Positions 1 through 5,737 of a DNA stretch of 5,737 bases are shown here, one piece after another (position 1 is the first letter of the stretch; every line of letters begins with the position of its first letter). The position numbers and the translations under genes are program-made. The notes under the pieces were generated by a model. It had not been told where the DNA came from, did not search any database, and was given only the letters and a program-made list of their open reading frames with translations. Origin of the DNA: Hyphomicrobiales bacterium (GTDB lineage Bacteria > Pseudomonadota > Alphaproteobacteria > Rhizobiales > Devosiaceae). The stretch covers positions 1 through 5,737 of the forward strand of contig JALWTJ010000260.1 of NCBI GenBank assembly GCA_027082895.1. The letters are read 5' to 3'.

Positions 1-328
1 TGGTGCCTGTCACCCCAAGGATCGTTTCGGGCTGGGGGCCGAACAGGCGCGCCGCCGCCCGGGCATAGGCCCCCCGTACATCCTCCACCACCACCGTTTC
101 AACGCCAAGGGGCTTTGCCGGTTCCCGATCCGAAACAACGATGCGCGCCCCCCTTTCAACGGCCCGCGCGGCAAACTCGTCCCCGTGATGCGTGCTCCCC
201 GGCAGGGCAAAAAAGGCCTCGCCGAATGCAATGGCCCGACTGTCCGAATTGATGCCCGTTACCCGGACATTCTCCTCACCAATATGCGCACCTGCGCCCT
301 CCAGCAGATCAGCCAACAAATGAGACAC
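1..328 (-). CDS. murE: MurE, UDP-MurNAc-tripeptide synthetase (N-terminal part, cut by window edge)
   Basis: MurE is the cytoplasmic ATP-dependent ligase that adds the third residue, usually meso-diaminopimelate in Gram-negatives, to UDP-MurNAc-L-Ala-D-Glu. The 109 residues visible here match its N-terminal nucleotide-binding domain. There is a Ser-Asp-Ser-Arg motif at residues 28-31 (uridine recognition in the family), then GEAFFALPG (36-44), and the frame ends in GVTGT (105-109), the beginning of the Mur-ligase ATP P-loop. The rest lies beyond the left edge. I chose the GTG at 328-326 because GAAGGA (343-338) sits 9 nt upstream and overlaps the ftsI stop. An in-frame GTG at 355-353 would overlap ftsI and has no better ribosome site. 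The gap to ftsI is 13 nt, so murE is the fourth gene of the operon. Identity is firm. The exact start is less so. Confidence 0.9.
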   Translation of the reverse strand, partial: MSHLLADLLEGAGAHIGEENVRVTGINSDSRAIAFGEAFFALPGSTHHGDEFAARAVERGARIVVSDREPAKPLGVETVVVEDVRGAYARAAARLFGPQPETILGVTGT

Positions 329-341
329 GAGGCAAATTCCT

Positions 342-2069
342 TCAATTTCCGTCACGAGAATTTCTGATTTCGGAGGGAACCAGACTCAGCTCCGAACTTT
401 CGCTGAAGTCTGGCATGACTCCGAGCAGGGGCGCAATGCGATGAATGATGCGTCCCGTCACTTCCCCCGCATTCCAGGCGGCGGTGCGTCCGCTCTGGGG
501 AGTTTCCCGCTTGGGTTCGTCCACCAGCACCACCATGACATATTGGGGATCGGTCAGGGGAAACCCGGAGGCAAACACCGCAAGGTTACGCGTTGAATCA
601 TAGCGCCCGTCAACCACCTTGTCCGCGGTTCCCGTCTTGCCGCCCGCCAGGTAGCCGTCGGCAATCGCATTCATGCGCCGCCCGGACCCTTCAAGGGCGT
701 TCAGGCGCATCAGATAGCGCACATATTCACTGGTCCGGGGCGAAATGATCCGCCGGCCCAGAGCCATCGCTTCCCCCATGGTGCGCGGAAACAGGGTCGG
801 GGGCACCAGCGTTCCGCCATTGACAAAGGCGGCCATGGCCGCCGCCATGTGCAGGGGAGTAATGGTCAAGCCATGACCGAAGGCGGCCGTCGCCGCCGCC
901 ACATCGGAAAAGGTGGGCGCAATGCTGCTGCGCTTGGTTTCCGGCAACTCGACCGTCAACGGATCATCAAACCCGACCCGGTTCAAGAATTCCCGGAACC
1001 GGTCCTTGCCCAGGGCCTGCATGATCTTGATGGTGCCGATATTGGAAGAAAACTTGTACACTTCGGGCAGGGAAAGCATGCGCCGCTTTCCGTGGAAGTC
1101 ACCAATGGAAAACCGCCCGAACCGGATGGGCTTGGTGGCATCGAACTGGTCGGTCAGGCGCACCGCCCCCGCATCCAGCGCCCCGGCAAGGGTAACCGTC
1201 TTGAACGTGGATCCCAGCTCGAACGTGCCCGCGGTGATCCGGTTCAATCGCCCCTCCTGAAGGGCGCTTGCCGGCACGTTGGGATCGAAATCGGGGAGGG
1301 AAACCAGCCCCAGTATTTCCCCGGTGCGCGCGTTCAGAAGAACACCGGCCGCCGCAATGGCCTGATAGCGCTCCATGGCGTCGACCAGTTCGGCATGCAT
1401 GGCGTTCTGCACCCTCAGGTCCAGCGTCAGCGTCACCGGCTCCAGGGCACGCCCCCGGGCCAGCCCCAGTTCCTGCAATACCTTGACCTCGGCCCCATCC
1501 AGATATTTCTCGATGCCCGAAATGCCCTGATTGTCCACATTGACCGTACCCAGAACATGGGAAGCCGTGTTGCCCCCCGGATAGTAGCGGCGGCTTTCGG
1601 TCCTGAAGCCAAGCCCGGGAATACCAAGATTGAATACCTTGTCCCGATCCGCCTGGCTCATTTCCCGTTTTATCCAGACAAATCCCTCGTCCCCGTCCAG
1701 CTTGTCGCGCAACCAGTTGACATCCAGTTCCGGCAACACGCCGTGCAATTTTTCTACCGCCTCATCCACGTCGATGATCTGGCGGGGAGAGGCAAAAAGG
1801 GAAGGAACCTGAATATCCATGGCCAGTTCCCGGCCGTTGCGGTCCAGCAATGGCGGGCGGCTGGCAGTAATGACGTCCCGCGCCCGGCCCGACGTTGCTT
1901 CGCTTTCGCGAATTCCGCCCAGTTGCACCAGCCGCGCCCCGATCACCCCGAACACCAGCACCAGCCCCACAATGGCCAGCCGTATCCGGGTCTGGGTCAG
2001 ATTCTTGCGCGTCTTGCGCCCACCTTCAAGGGCAATGGGCGCCTGGGAATGGGTTGTTGCCAGGCTCAT
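342..2069 (-). CDS. ftsI: FtsI (PBP3), septal peptidoglycan transpeptidase
   Basis: This is the class B penicillin-binding protein that cross-links septal peptidoglycan, working with FtsW and the FtsQLB complex at the division site. It has 575 residues, the usual size. A basic cytoplasmic tail (about 1-30) precedes one membrane segment (about 31-48). The periplasmic pedestal domain follows, with RPPLLDRNGRELA (71-83) and RRYYPGG (160-166) typical of the family. The transpeptidase domain has all three active-site motifs: STFK with catalytic Ser287 and Lys290, SSN at 341-343, and KTG at 478-480. The ATG at 2069-2067 overlaps the ftsL TGA (2068-2066) as ATGA, which points to translational coupling. 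Its own ribosome site is weak (a GGA only). The protein ends in a short polar tail after the catalytic domain. Nothing suggests damage. PBP2 (MrdA) is excluded by the neighbours and the motif setting. Confidence 0.97.
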   Translation of the reverse strand: MSLATTHSQAPIALEGGRKTRKNLTQTRIRLAIVGLVLVFGVIGARLVQLGGIRESEATSGRARDVITASRPPLLDRNGRELAMDIQVPSLFASPRQIIDVDEAVEKLHGVLPELDVNWLRDKLDGDEGFVWIKREMSQADRDKVFNLGIPGLGFRTESRRYYPGGNTASHVLGTVNVDNQGISGIEKYLDGAEVKVLQELGLARGRALEPVTLTLDLRVQNAMHAELVDAMERYQAIAAAGVLLNARTGEILGLVSLPDFDPNVPASALQEGRLNRITAGTFELGSTFKTVTLAGALDAGAVRLTDQFDATKPIRFGRFSIGDFHGKRRMLSLPEVYKFSSNIGTIKIMQALGKDRFREFLNRVGFDDPLTVELPETKRSSIAPTFSDVAAATAAFGHGLTITPLHMAAAMAAFVNGGTLVPPTLFPRTMGEAMALGRRIISPRTSEYVRYLMRLNALEGSGRRMNAIADGYLAGGKTGTADKVVDGRYDSTRNLAVFASGFPLTDPQYVMVVLVDEPKRETPQSGRTAAWNAGEVTGRIIHRIAPLLGVMPDFSESSELSLVPSEIRNSRDGN

Positions 2070-2449
2070 TGATCCAGAATCTCCGAAAGCTTGTCCCCGA
2101 TCGGATCGATTCCCGCATCCAGCGCCCGGAACAGGGCATCCAGCGCCGCATCATCCGTGGCTTCGGGTCGCATGGGAATATCCGTGATCTTTCCGAACTG
2201 ACGGGCGTCGATATAGGCAAGGCCCAGTTCCTGTGCGTGCCGCTCAACGATCGGAGCAATATAGGAGGGCTGGGAGAAATGCGCCCAGTCCGCCTGCAGG
2301 GCCGAAAGCTGCTGCTTCTGCAATGAAATCTGATGCTGGAGCGCAAATTTTTCCCTCTGGACGGATTCCGTCTGGAATTTCAGCCCGTAGACCACCACCA
2401 GCGCCACGATGCTGGTGGCAAACAATATCAGGTTGACGCCCTTGATCAT
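2066..2449 (-). CDS. ftsL: FtsL, bitopic cell-division protein
   Basis: FtsL is a small inner-membrane protein that pairs with FtsB and FtsQ and activates the FtsW-FtsI synthase. The 127-residue product has the expected plan: a very short N-terminus, one hydrophobic segment (about 5-22), then a Gln/Leu-rich helix (about 26-57) suited to a coiled coil. Next comes the conserved block around ADW (53-55), the Pro at 61, the IVERHAQELGL stretch (67-77) and an acidic C-terminal tail of about 50 residues. Sequence conservation in this family is low, so topology and position between rsmH and ftsI carry much of the call. The ATG (2449-2447) overlaps the rsmH TGA as ATGA, and a G-rich AGGGGGG (2460-2454) lies 4 nt upstream as the likely ribosome site. 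The tail is longer than in the E. coli protein, which I take as lineage variation. Confidence 0.9.
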   Translation of the reverse strand: MIKGVNLILFATSIVALVVVYGLKFQTESVQREKFALQHQISLQKQQLSALQADWAHFSQPSYIAPIVERHAQELGLAYIDARQFGKITDIPMRPEATDDAALDALFRALDAGIDPIGDKLSEILDQ

Positions 2450-3531
2450 GCTACCCCCCTCAGGCTGGAACCGGGAACCCCAAGGCCCCCAACACTGAAC
2501 GGACGTGGCTGCCCCGCCCCGCGCTGGGCATAGCGCAAGGTGGCCGAACGGGCCCGCGGATTGCGCAGGATTTCGTCCCTGCCCGGCCGCCGCGGCTTGT
2601 GTACATTGACCCAGCTTTTCCCCGTCACATCCCGTGCCGGGGCATGCCGGGAAACGGCCCCCTGCCGCTTTTCAAGATCAAAGAACCTCTTGACGATCCG
2701 GTCCTCAAGGGAATGGAATGTCACCACCGCCAGCCATCCCCCTTCCGGCAGCAGCCGTTCGGCGGCAAACAGCCCGCGCACCAGTTCGTTCATCTCCCCA
2801 TTGACCGCGATACGCAATGCCTGAAAGCTGCGTGTCGCCGGATGGCGCCCCCCCGGCTTGCGCCCAAGCACCCCTTCAATCAGCCGGGCCAGCCTGCCCG
2901 TGGTATCGATGGGGGTTTCCTGCCGCGCCGCAACGATGGCCCGCGCAATGCGCCGGGCCGCTTTTTCTTCGCCAAAGGCAAACAGGATGTCAGACAGTTC
3001 CCGCTCCGTGAGCCGGGCCAGCATCTGGGCCGCGCTTTCCCCATCGGATCCCATGCGCATGTCCAGCGGCCCCTCCTCACGAAAGGAAAATCCCCGCGCC
3101 CCGTCATCCAGTTGCATGGAGGACACCCCGATATCCAGCACCACCCCGTCCACCGGCGCGCCGTCCAGCGACAGCACGATCTCGTCCAGACGGGAAAAAA
3201 CCCCGTTGACGAAGGTCAACCTGTCGCCAAAGCGCTCCTTGAGCCGGTGCACGAACGGCATGACCCCCGGATCGCGATCAAGCCCGATGACCCGGGCCCC
3301 CGCCTCAAGAAAGGCCCCGGAATATCCCCCTGCGCCAAACGTGCCATCCACGATCAGCTTGCCGTCAAGGGGAGCAAATACATCCAGAACCTCATCCAGC
3401 AGAACCGGCACATGCGCCGGTGCATGGGCAGACGTCCCTGCTTCACCCAAAGGTGCAGAGGCACTTCCTGCAGCTTTTGCGGAACGGGTGCAACGTCCGG
3501 ACCCTGCACTTTCACCTTTACGCAACACCAT
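2446..3531 (-). CDS. rsmH: RsmH (MraW), 16S rRNA C1402 N4-methyltransferase
   Basis: RsmH uses S-adenosylmethionine to methylate N4 of C1402 in the 30S decoding centre. Numbering from the ATG at 3531 (361 residues), the conserved body begins at HVPVLLDEVL (40-49). The SAM loop DGTFGAGGYSG spans 62-72, and GLDRDP (83-88) is the adenosine-side acidic motif. LDIGVSSMQLD (132-142), ATRSFQALRIAVNGE (232-246) and VVTFHSLEDRIVKRFF (269-284) follow. The C-terminal NPRARSATLR (324-333) is also standard. The first 39 residues are Ala/Gly/Ser-rich, unlike the core, and make the protein longer than the roughly 310-residue norm. The start is uncertain: GGAG (3536-3533) lies only 1 nt before this ATG, 4 nt before an in-frame GTG (3528) and 7 nt before a TTG (3525). 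The frame also stays open further upstream into rnpB, with another ATG at 3684. The stop overlaps ftsL by 4 nt. Function is firm; the start is not. Confidence 0.94.
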   Translation of the reverse strand: MVLRKGESAGSGRCTRSAKAAGSASAPLGEAGTSAHAPAHVPVLLDEVLDVFAPLDGKLIVDGTFGAGGYSGAFLEAGARVIGLDRDPGVMPFVHRLKERFGDRLTFVNGVFSRLDEIVLSLDGAPVDGVVLDIGVSSMQLDDGARGFSFREEGPLDMRMGSDGESAAQMLARLTERELSDILFAFGEEKAARRIARAIVAARQETPIDTTGRLARLIEGVLGRKPGGRHPATRSFQALRIAVNGEMNELVRGLFAAERLLPEGGWLAVVTFHSLEDRIVKRFFDLEKRQGAVSRHAPARDVTGKSWVNVHKPRRPGRDEILRNPRARSATLRYAQRGAGQPRPFSVGGLGVPGSSLRGVA

Positions 3532-3709
3532 ACTCCAAGAGAAGGACCACCGGCGGACACCACGCAGCGCTCCACATACTCCGGACCATCCCCGGGAAGG
3601 GAACAGCCATATCGGGCAAGTTTGCCCCCTGAGCTTTAAGAATTTGTTTCCCAAAACTGTTTTGGTCGCATTGTCCAGCGACATTTTGCAAGGAACAGGT
3701 CGCAAGGAA
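3532..3709 (-). other. rnpB-rsmH spacer, no mraZ
   Basis: These roughly 180 bases separate the 3' end of rnpB from rsmH. They contain a tandem 12-bp repeat, a short dyad (3665-3669 with 3678-3682) and a 15-bp palindrome, listed separately. No frame shows MraZ signatures, although mraZ commonly precedes rsmH. I could not find a convincing sigma70 promoter: TTGCAA, TTGGGA and TTGCCC each lack a proper -10 at the right distance. Either rsmH uses a divergent promoter here or it is reached by read-through from rnpB. The A+T-rich stretch at about 3636-3660 is the likeliest place for one. Confidence 0.6.
3651..3665. promoter_or_regulatory. 15-bp palindrome, possible operator
   Basis: CCAAAACTGTTTTGG is a perfect inverted repeat of 7-bp arms around one base. 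As RNA it would give only a weak 5-bp stem with a 5-nt loop and no following U-run, so it resembles a protein-binding site more than a terminator. It lies about 120 nt upstream of rsmH. No regulator can be named from the sequence. Confidence 0.4.
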
Positions 3710-3713
3710 CAGG
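3688..3713. repeat. Tandem direct repeat, 2 x 12 bp
   Basis: GCAAGGAACAGG occurs at 3688-3699 and again, identical, at 3702-3713, separated by TC. The pair lies directly behind the P1 helix of RNase P RNA, and the copy nearer the gene abuts or slightly enters the mature 3' end. It could be a small slippage duplication or part of the 3' processing or leader sequence. The sequence does not show which. Confidence 0.85.
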
Positions 3714-4120
3714 CCAGTTGACCTGTAAGCCGGGTTCTGTAGGGCAGCGGTCTCCCGCTGCGTGGTGACCATTCATCTGGGACGCAGATTGCTCTGACGC
3801 CTCGTGCAACCAACCCGGATGACTGGCCCGAAAACAAGGCCGGGGTTGCCCCCGCGTCATCCCTATTTGGTCTTGCTCCCGGTGGGGTTTACCATGCCGG
3901 TCCTGTTGCCAGCACCGCGGTGCGCTCTTACCGCACCCTTTCACCTTTTCCCCCTGCCGCTTCAAAAAAGCCGCAGGAGGTAGTCTGCTTTCTGTGGCAC
4001 TTTCCCTGGGGTCGCCCCCGCCGGACGTTATCCGGCACCGTGTTTCCGTGGAGCCCGGACTTTCCTCCCCCCTTCAGGGAAAATCCCTGAACGGGAGCGG
4101 CCACCCGGTCAACTGGCGCC
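3710..4120 (-). ncRNA. rnpB: RNase P RNA (class A, bacterial)
   Basis: This is the catalytic RNA of ribonuclease P, which cuts 5' leaders from precursor tRNAs. On the minus strand all the conserved blocks occur in order. GAGGAAAGTCCGGGCTC (4067-4051) comes first. The block around AGGGAAAGTGCCACAGAAA lies at about 4008-3989. The block with GGTAAACCCCACCGGGAGC followed by AAGACCAAATAGGG lies at 3893-3861. AGAACCCGGCTTACAGG (3738-3722) is near the 3' end. The ends are closed by helix P1: CCAGTTGACC (4116-4107) pairs perfectly with GGTCAACTGG (3723-3714), extended by one G-C pair. The length of about 410 nt is normal for alphaproteobacteria. The boundaries are set from P1 and the promoter and may be off by several nucleotides. 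Open frames crossing this interval are incidental. Confidence 0.97.
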
Positions 4121-4122
4121 CC

Positions 4123-4150
4123 ATTGTACGAAAATCCGCGCGTGAACCAA
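4123..4150 (-). promoter_or_regulatory. Sigma70-type promoter of rnpB
   Basis: On the minus strand TTGGTT (4150-4145) and TACAAT (4128-4123) are separated by 16 nt. The expected start falls near 4119-4116, exactly where helix P1 of RNase P RNA begins. The -35 lies only 10 nt after the stop codon of the upstream gene, leaving no room for a terminator, so some read-through from that gene is possible. Confidence 0.75.
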
Positions 4151-4160
4151 ACCGTTTTCT

Positions 4161-4832
4161 TTACAATCCCCGGGCTTTTGCAATCAGCCCGTAGGCCACA
4201 TTGATTGCCGCGATCCTGTCCGTTCCCATTTCGGCCAGTTCTTCGGGCACCCCATTGGCCACCAGCCGGTCCGGGTGATGTTCCAGCACCAGCTTGCGAT
4301 AGGCCTGCTTGATCTCCCCATCGCTCGCATCAGGAGTAACCCCCAGCACCAGATAAGGGTCCGCCCCACCGCCCTCCAGCAGAAAGAGCGCCGCGATCTG
4401 CTCGAACCTTTCATCAGAAAAACCGAAAATATCGCTGACCTGCTTGAGATATTGCAATTCCTGCTCATGGATCATGCCATCGGCCGCCGCAATGGAGAAC
4501 AGCCCCTCCAGAACGTTCTGCAGCGTGTCCGGGCTGTCCTCGAACAGGCGTCTGACCTTGCGGGCGTAGGTCTTGAACCCGGCCACATCCTGCTGGGCCA
4601 ACGCAAAAAAGCGCTCGATCTGGGGCGCATCCGCCTCCGGAACCTGCACGAAATTCCGGAAAGCATCGATTTCGGACAGGGTAACCACCCCGTCGGCCAC
4701 CGCCATTTTTGCCGACAGGGCAACCAGGGCAAGCGTAAAGGCCGCCTGCTTGCCGCCCGGCAGCCAATTATCCGGATCCAGCGCATCCGCCACCGAGCCC
4801 AAAACTTTTCTGATTCCCTGCCAAACCGACAT
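4161..4832 (-). CDS. DjlA-like co-chaperone with TerB and J domains, no membrane anchor
   Basis: The product of 223 residues resembles DjlA-type co-chaperones, whose J domain stimulates the ATPase of an Hsp70 such as DnaK. Residues about 30-150 form a TerB-like helical domain with two acidic repeats: KMAVADGVVTLSE (42-54) and SIAAADGMIHEQE (113-125). Residues about 158-223 form a C-terminal J domain with DPYLVLGV (158-165), QAYRKLVLEHHPDRL (176-190) and the invariant His186-Pro187-Asp188. E. coli DjlA has an N-terminal membrane segment; here the N-terminus (SVWQGIRKVLGSVADAL) is amphipathic with no long hydrophobic run, so the protein is probably cytoplasmic or only peripherally bound. I chose the ATG at 4832-4830, preceded by GGGGCGG. 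A TTG at 4895 would add 21 residues of poor quality. The gene stands alone, with a candidate promoter upstream and rnpB downstream. The specific client or role is unknown. Confidence 0.88.
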   Translation of the reverse strand: MSVWQGIRKVLGSVADALDPDNWLPGGKQAAFTLALVALSAKMAVADGVVTLSEIDAFRNFVQVPEADAPQIERFFALAQQDVAGFKTYARKVRRLFEDSPDTLQNVLEGLFSIAAADGMIHEQELQYLKQVSDIFGFSDERFEQIAALFLLEGGGADPYLVLGVTPDASDGEIKQAYRKLVLEHHPDRLVANGVPEELAEMGTDRIAAINVAYGLIAKARGL

Positions 4833-4904
4833 GTCCGCCCCGAAAAAGCCGGTCTGACGGGGAAAGTTCCCAGCCCAGCAACCGGATCTGTGCAATCCGC
4901 CGCC

Positions 4905-4932
4905 AATCTAGCAAGGATCGCCCCCAATTCAA
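4905..4932 (-). promoter_or_regulatory. Candidate sigma70 promoter for the DjlA-like gene
   Basis: TTGAAT (4932-4927) and TAGATT (4910-4905) are 16 nt apart on the minus strand, in the 143-nt gap behind the upstream gene. A start near 4898 would give a leader of about 66 nt before the ATG at 4832. The same gap has a short dyad (GCGGA with TCCGC) but no U-run, so no terminator is called there. Confidence 0.45.
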
Positions 4933-4975
4933 CCGTGCGCGGAACCCCGTCGGTCCGCAGTCTCCTGCCCTGTGC

Positions 4976-5737
4976 TCAATTTCCGGCAAGCACCAGAATG
5001 AACCCGTTGGGCAGACGCCGGAAACGGCGCAGCGGCCGGAACCGGTGCGTACCCTCCTGCCCGACATGTTCATCCAGCACGGCCATGTTGATCTGGTCAA
5101 GACGGCGCGGCCAACTTCCCGGTGCATCCACCGCCACCATGTGATCCAGGGACACATCGCGCGCCGGGGCGATCAGATCGAGATTTCGCGGCGCCACCGG
5201 CACCACCGGACGCATGAAGGCGGGCATGGGAATGGGCGCCACAGGGGGCTTCACCCGTCCTCCCGCACCTGTCTCCCCGTCAGCGGTCAGGCTTGCCGTC
5301 ACGATCGGGTCCACCTGTTCCGGCCCACCCCCCCGCAGCATCCGGACATGGGGAATCGGCGCTACCAGTCCCCCCTTTGCCACTTCACCGGACGCAGGAT
5401 TTTTCACGTTCGCCACATCGGTCCTTGCCACCGCCACCGGCGTGACGCTGTCATCGCCATCCGGGGCCTGCCCGCTTGACGCGACAACCGGTGCAACGCC
5501 CGTTCCTGCCACGTTGCCACCGGTCCCGGCATCACGAACAGGCCCGGAAACGGCATCTGCATCCATCATGGCAGCCTCCTGCATGCTCGACAGCAGTTCC
5601 AGATAGGCTATACGCACCCGGTCCTGCTCGAAAGGCGTCCACAAAACCCGCGTGCCGGATACCGGAGGATCCATGTCGGGCACAATCCCGGCATCAGGCA
5701 CCGACCGAACGGCAGGCGACACATCCGCCCGCGCCAG
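4976..5737 (-). CDS. Pro/Ala/Val-rich protein of unknown function (open at right edge)
   Basis: I do not recognise this protein. The frame is open from the window edge to a TGA at 4978-4976 (253 residues visible). A GTG at 5722 is a possible start but has only a weak ribosome site, so the gene may begin outside the window. Three parts are visible. The first, near the N-terminus, contains VLWTPFEQDRVRIAYLELLS, which looks like a folded helical segment. A middle stretch of about 130 residues is rich in Val, Pro, Ala, Gly and Asp with repeated VAPIP-type motifs, and looks like a disordered linker. The third is a C-terminal 55-60 residues, more ordered, with LDHMVAVDAPGSWPRRLDQ and a final basic and hydrophobic stretch containing RRFRRLPNGFILVL. 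No signal peptide or membrane segment is visible. Codon choice looks like that of the neighbouring genes, supporting real coding. It is separated from the next gene by 143 nt. Confidence 0.65.
   Translation of the reverse strand: MARADVSPAVRSVPDAGIVPDMDPPVSGTRVLWTPFEQDRVRIAYLELLSSMQEAAMMDADAVSGPVRDAGTGGNVAGTGVAPVVASSGQAPDGDDSVTPVAVARTDVANVKNPASGEVAKGGLVAPIPHVRMLRGGGPEQVDPIVTASLTADGETGAGGRVKPPVAPIPMPAFMRPVVPVAPRNLDLIAPARDVSLDHMVAVDAPGSWPRRLDQINMAVLDEHVGQEGTHRFRPLRRFRRLPNGFILVLAGN

Noticed and set aside
849..2072. A 407-codon open frame on the plus strand opposite ftsI
   Set aside because: It is the antisense shadow of a gene with all FtsI catalytic motifs. Its product is rich in Arg, His, Pro and Gln, with no domain or ribosome site.
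2599..3639. A 346-codon plus-strand open frame opposite rsmH
   Set aside because: It mirrors a well-supported methyltransferase gene, and its translation is low-complexity with no recognisable motif.
3665..3682. Possible intrinsic terminator of rnpB
   Set aside because: The stem is only 5 bp with an 8-nt loop, and the following bases are CAAAACAG, not a U-run.
3532..3837. Upstream continuation of the rsmH frame (102 extra codons)
   Set aside because: It crosses the 3' part of RNase P RNA and the noncoding spacer. The conserved RNA structure explains that sequence better than protein coding does.
3994..4194. A 66-codon plus-strand open frame
   Set aside because: It lies across the 5' half of rnpB and its promoter and is incidental.
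4934..4958. Possible terminator behind the unknown protein
   Set aside because: The GCGGA/TCCGC dyad is short and no U-run follows on the minus strand.

Overview
Every supported gene in this 5.7 kb window lies on the minus strand. The content fits an alphaproteobacterium. The start of a division and cell wall (dcw) cluster (rsmH-ftsL-ftsI-murE) follows an A-type RNase P RNA gene and a soluble TerB/J-domain protein of the DjlA type. The base composition is GC-rich. Acetobacteraceae or another Rhodospirillales family is my best guess, but this comes from overall protein style and was not tested by a search.

Layout in the direction of transcription (right to left): (1) 5737-4976 is a Pro/Ala/Val-rich protein of unknown function, open at the right edge. 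(2) 4975-4833 is a short intergenic stretch with a sigma70-like promoter. (3) 4832-4161 is a DjlA-like co-chaperone with TerB and J domains and no membrane anchor. (4) 4150-4123 is a promoter, followed by rnpB at about 4120-3710. (5) 3710-3532 is noncoding DNA with a tandem 12-bp repeat and a 15-bp palindrome, and mraZ is not there. (6) 3531-2446 is rsmH. (7) 2449-2066 is ftsL. (8) 2069-342 is ftsI, coding for the septal transpeptidase. (9) 328 to the left edge is the N-terminal third or less of murE.

rsmH, ftsL and ftsI are joined by two ATGA stop/start overlaps. murE follows ftsI after 13 nt, with its Shine-Dalgarno touching the ftsI stop. The four genes therefore look like one translationally coupled operon. 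RsmH modifies 16S rRNA. FtsL and FtsI belong to the division-septum synthase complex. MurE adds the third peptide residue to the peptidoglycan precursor. rnpB is an independent housekeeping RNA gene with its own promoter.

I see no mobile element, CRISPR array, tRNA or new defence-type system. The points worth a second look are modest: the missing mraZ, the unclear and long N-terminus of RsmH, the small repeat and palindrome behind rnpB, and the low-complexity protein at the right edge.
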